A model generated the notes under the pieces. The model was given only the letters and a program-made list of their open reading frames with translations, was not told the DNA's origin and ran no database searches. This document shows, one piece after another, positions 6,463-6,859 of a stretch of DNA of 6,859 nt; the first letter of the stretch is position 1; every line of letters starts with the position of its first letter. Source of the stretch: Nitrospinota bacterium (GTDB lineage Bacteria; UBA8248); the NCBI GenBank assembly GCA_003506735.1, contig DNYS01000205.1:1-6859 (forward strand), given 5' to 3'. Both the position numbers and the translations under genes were made by a program.

Positions 6463-6645
6463 CTACTCCAAACCCTTCGCCCAGTAAAAGCCCCGGGTGC
6501 TGTCCCTGGTGAGGGGATCGACCCAGAACCGGCGGGAGGCCCGGAAGTAGATTGAATCGCAGCCGTGGTTGAACCATGCCCCCCGCAGGACCCGCCGGTT
6601 GCCCGATTCAGGCCCCTTTGGGTTCCGCCTGCCCGTACGGCTCAT
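6463..6645 (-). pseudogene. C-terminal fragment of an FGE/sulfatase-modifying-factor domain
   Basis: This 60-codon ORF matches only the tail of the formylglycine-generating-enzyme-like (FGE-sulfatase, SUMF1) domain, which is normally more than 200 residues. NPKGPESG (8-15) and RVLRG (18-22) look like the family's 'DP.GP.SG..RVLRGGSW'. W24, then RASRR (35-39), DP (43-44) and RGF (51-53) fit the downstream 'RSA.R....P..R....GFR' pattern. The usual GGSW is shortened to GAW, and there is only one cysteine (C29), so the Cys pair of true FGE is absent. The frame immediately upstream of the Met is not FGE-like. The start ATG overlaps the stop of the repeat-protein gene as ATGA. Ribosome binding sequence upstream is weak, so translation would depend on coupling. 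I favour a decayed remnant; a short expressed protein remains possible. Confidence 0.5.
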
Positions 6646-6859
6646 TTGCCGAGTTTCTCTCGAAGGAATTCGGTTGCCTTTCCGGCTTTATCGCCGACGA
6701 ATTTGCCGCCCTTGCCGGCGATCTCGGCGCCTTTGCGGATTCCCTTGTCGATGTGTTGGACGCCTTTGCCGACTTTCTTGCCGACGAAATCGGCTCCCTT
6801 GCCGATACTCTTGCCGACGCTTTTAACTCCTCTAGTGACACTCCCTCCGGCGCGTTTGG
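6642..6859 (-). CDS. Gly/Lys-rich 11-residue-repeat protein, C-terminal part (cut by window edge)
   Basis: An open frame runs from the right edge to TGA at 6642-6644, giving 71 visible residues with no start codon in the window. After KR come six 11-residue units in perfect phase, then LGK: AGGSVTRGVKS, VGKSIGKGADF, VGKKVGKGVQH, IDKGIRKGAEI, AGKGGKFVGDK and AGKATEFLREK. Position 1 is a small hydrophobic residue and positions 2-3 are mostly GK, with lysine and glycine recurring every three to four residues. Eleven-residue periodicity occurs in lipid-binding amphipathic helices such as synuclein repeats and in group 3 LEA proteins. Membrane binding is therefore an inference here, and glycine content makes a stable helix uncertain. 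The frame was chosen because codons are purine-first with many GTC, GGC, AAG and ATC. An overlapping Ser/Ala-rich frame from GTG at 6841 lacks that bias. I do not recognise the family, and the N-terminal domain is unseen. Confidence 0.6.
   Translation of the reverse strand, partial: KRAGGSVTRGVKSVGKSIGKGADFVGKKVGKGVQHIDKGIRKGAEIAGKGGKFVGDKAGKATEFLREKLGK
6654..6851 (-). repeat. Six tandem 33-bp (11-codon) repeat units
   Basis: Units lie at 6851-6819, 6818-6786, 6785-6753, 6752-6720, 6719-6687 and 6686-6654. Similarity is strongest at protein level (GK near the unit start). At DNA level the recurring element is GTCGGCAAG-like, so the repeats are diverged rather than fresh copies. Confidence 0.65.

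Noticed and set aside
6608..6841. Ser/Ala-rich 77-codon frame on the - strand starting at GTG 6841
   Set aside because: It overlaps the 11-residue-repeat frame and has poorer codon-position bias. It inherits the same periodicity only because it is a shifted reading of the repeats.

Overview
The window is GC-rich bacterial chromosomal DNA from what looks like a Gram-negative organism. The evidence for Gram-negative is a lipobox lipoprotein, a secreted LysM protein, and a small membrane-anchored c-type cytochrome. I cannot name the taxon from sequence alone. No rRNA, tRNA, CRISPR array, transposase or phage gene is visible, and coding density is high with short gaps.

Layout, left to right. (1) A complete endonuclease III gene (nth, + strand, 7-651) for base-excision repair. 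(2) Two envelope genes on the - strand: a lipoprotein (2665-3504, GTG start) and, downstream of it with its own sigma70-like promoter, a 621-residue exported protein (667-2532). The latter carries TPR repeats followed by two LysM domains set in strikingly Arg/Lys-rich linkers. It converges on nth with a 15-bp gap. (3) A divergent intergenic region (3505-3692) holding a good sigma70-like promoter for the + strand. (4) Four + strand genes spaced like an operon: a DppD/OppD-type ABC transporter ATPase (3693-4694), a RidA/YjgF-like protein (4712-5176), a small monoheme cytochrome c (5205-5534) and a two-domain cupin (5635-6408). The first three are 17 and 28 bp apart. The dicupin follows a 100-bp gap with two hairpins. 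(5) On the - strand at the right edge, the end of a gene cut by the window (6642-6859) encodes Gly/Lys-rich 11-residue repeats. Its stop codon overlaps, as ATGA, the start of a 60-codon ORF (6463-6645) that resembles only the C-terminal tail of a formylglycine-generating-enzyme/sulfatase-modifying-factor domain.

How the genes might work together. The ABC ATPase, RidA-like protein, cytochrome and dicupin could serve uptake and oxidation of a nitrogen-containing or aromatic small molecule. That is inference from co-orientation only: no permease, substrate-binding protein or dehydrogenase partner lies in the window. The lipoprotein and TPR-LysM protein look like a cell-envelope pair.

The least ordinary parts are the 11-residue repeat gene with its attached FGE-like fragment, and the polybasic LysM protein. 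I see no clear evidence for a complete new defence or mobile system here.
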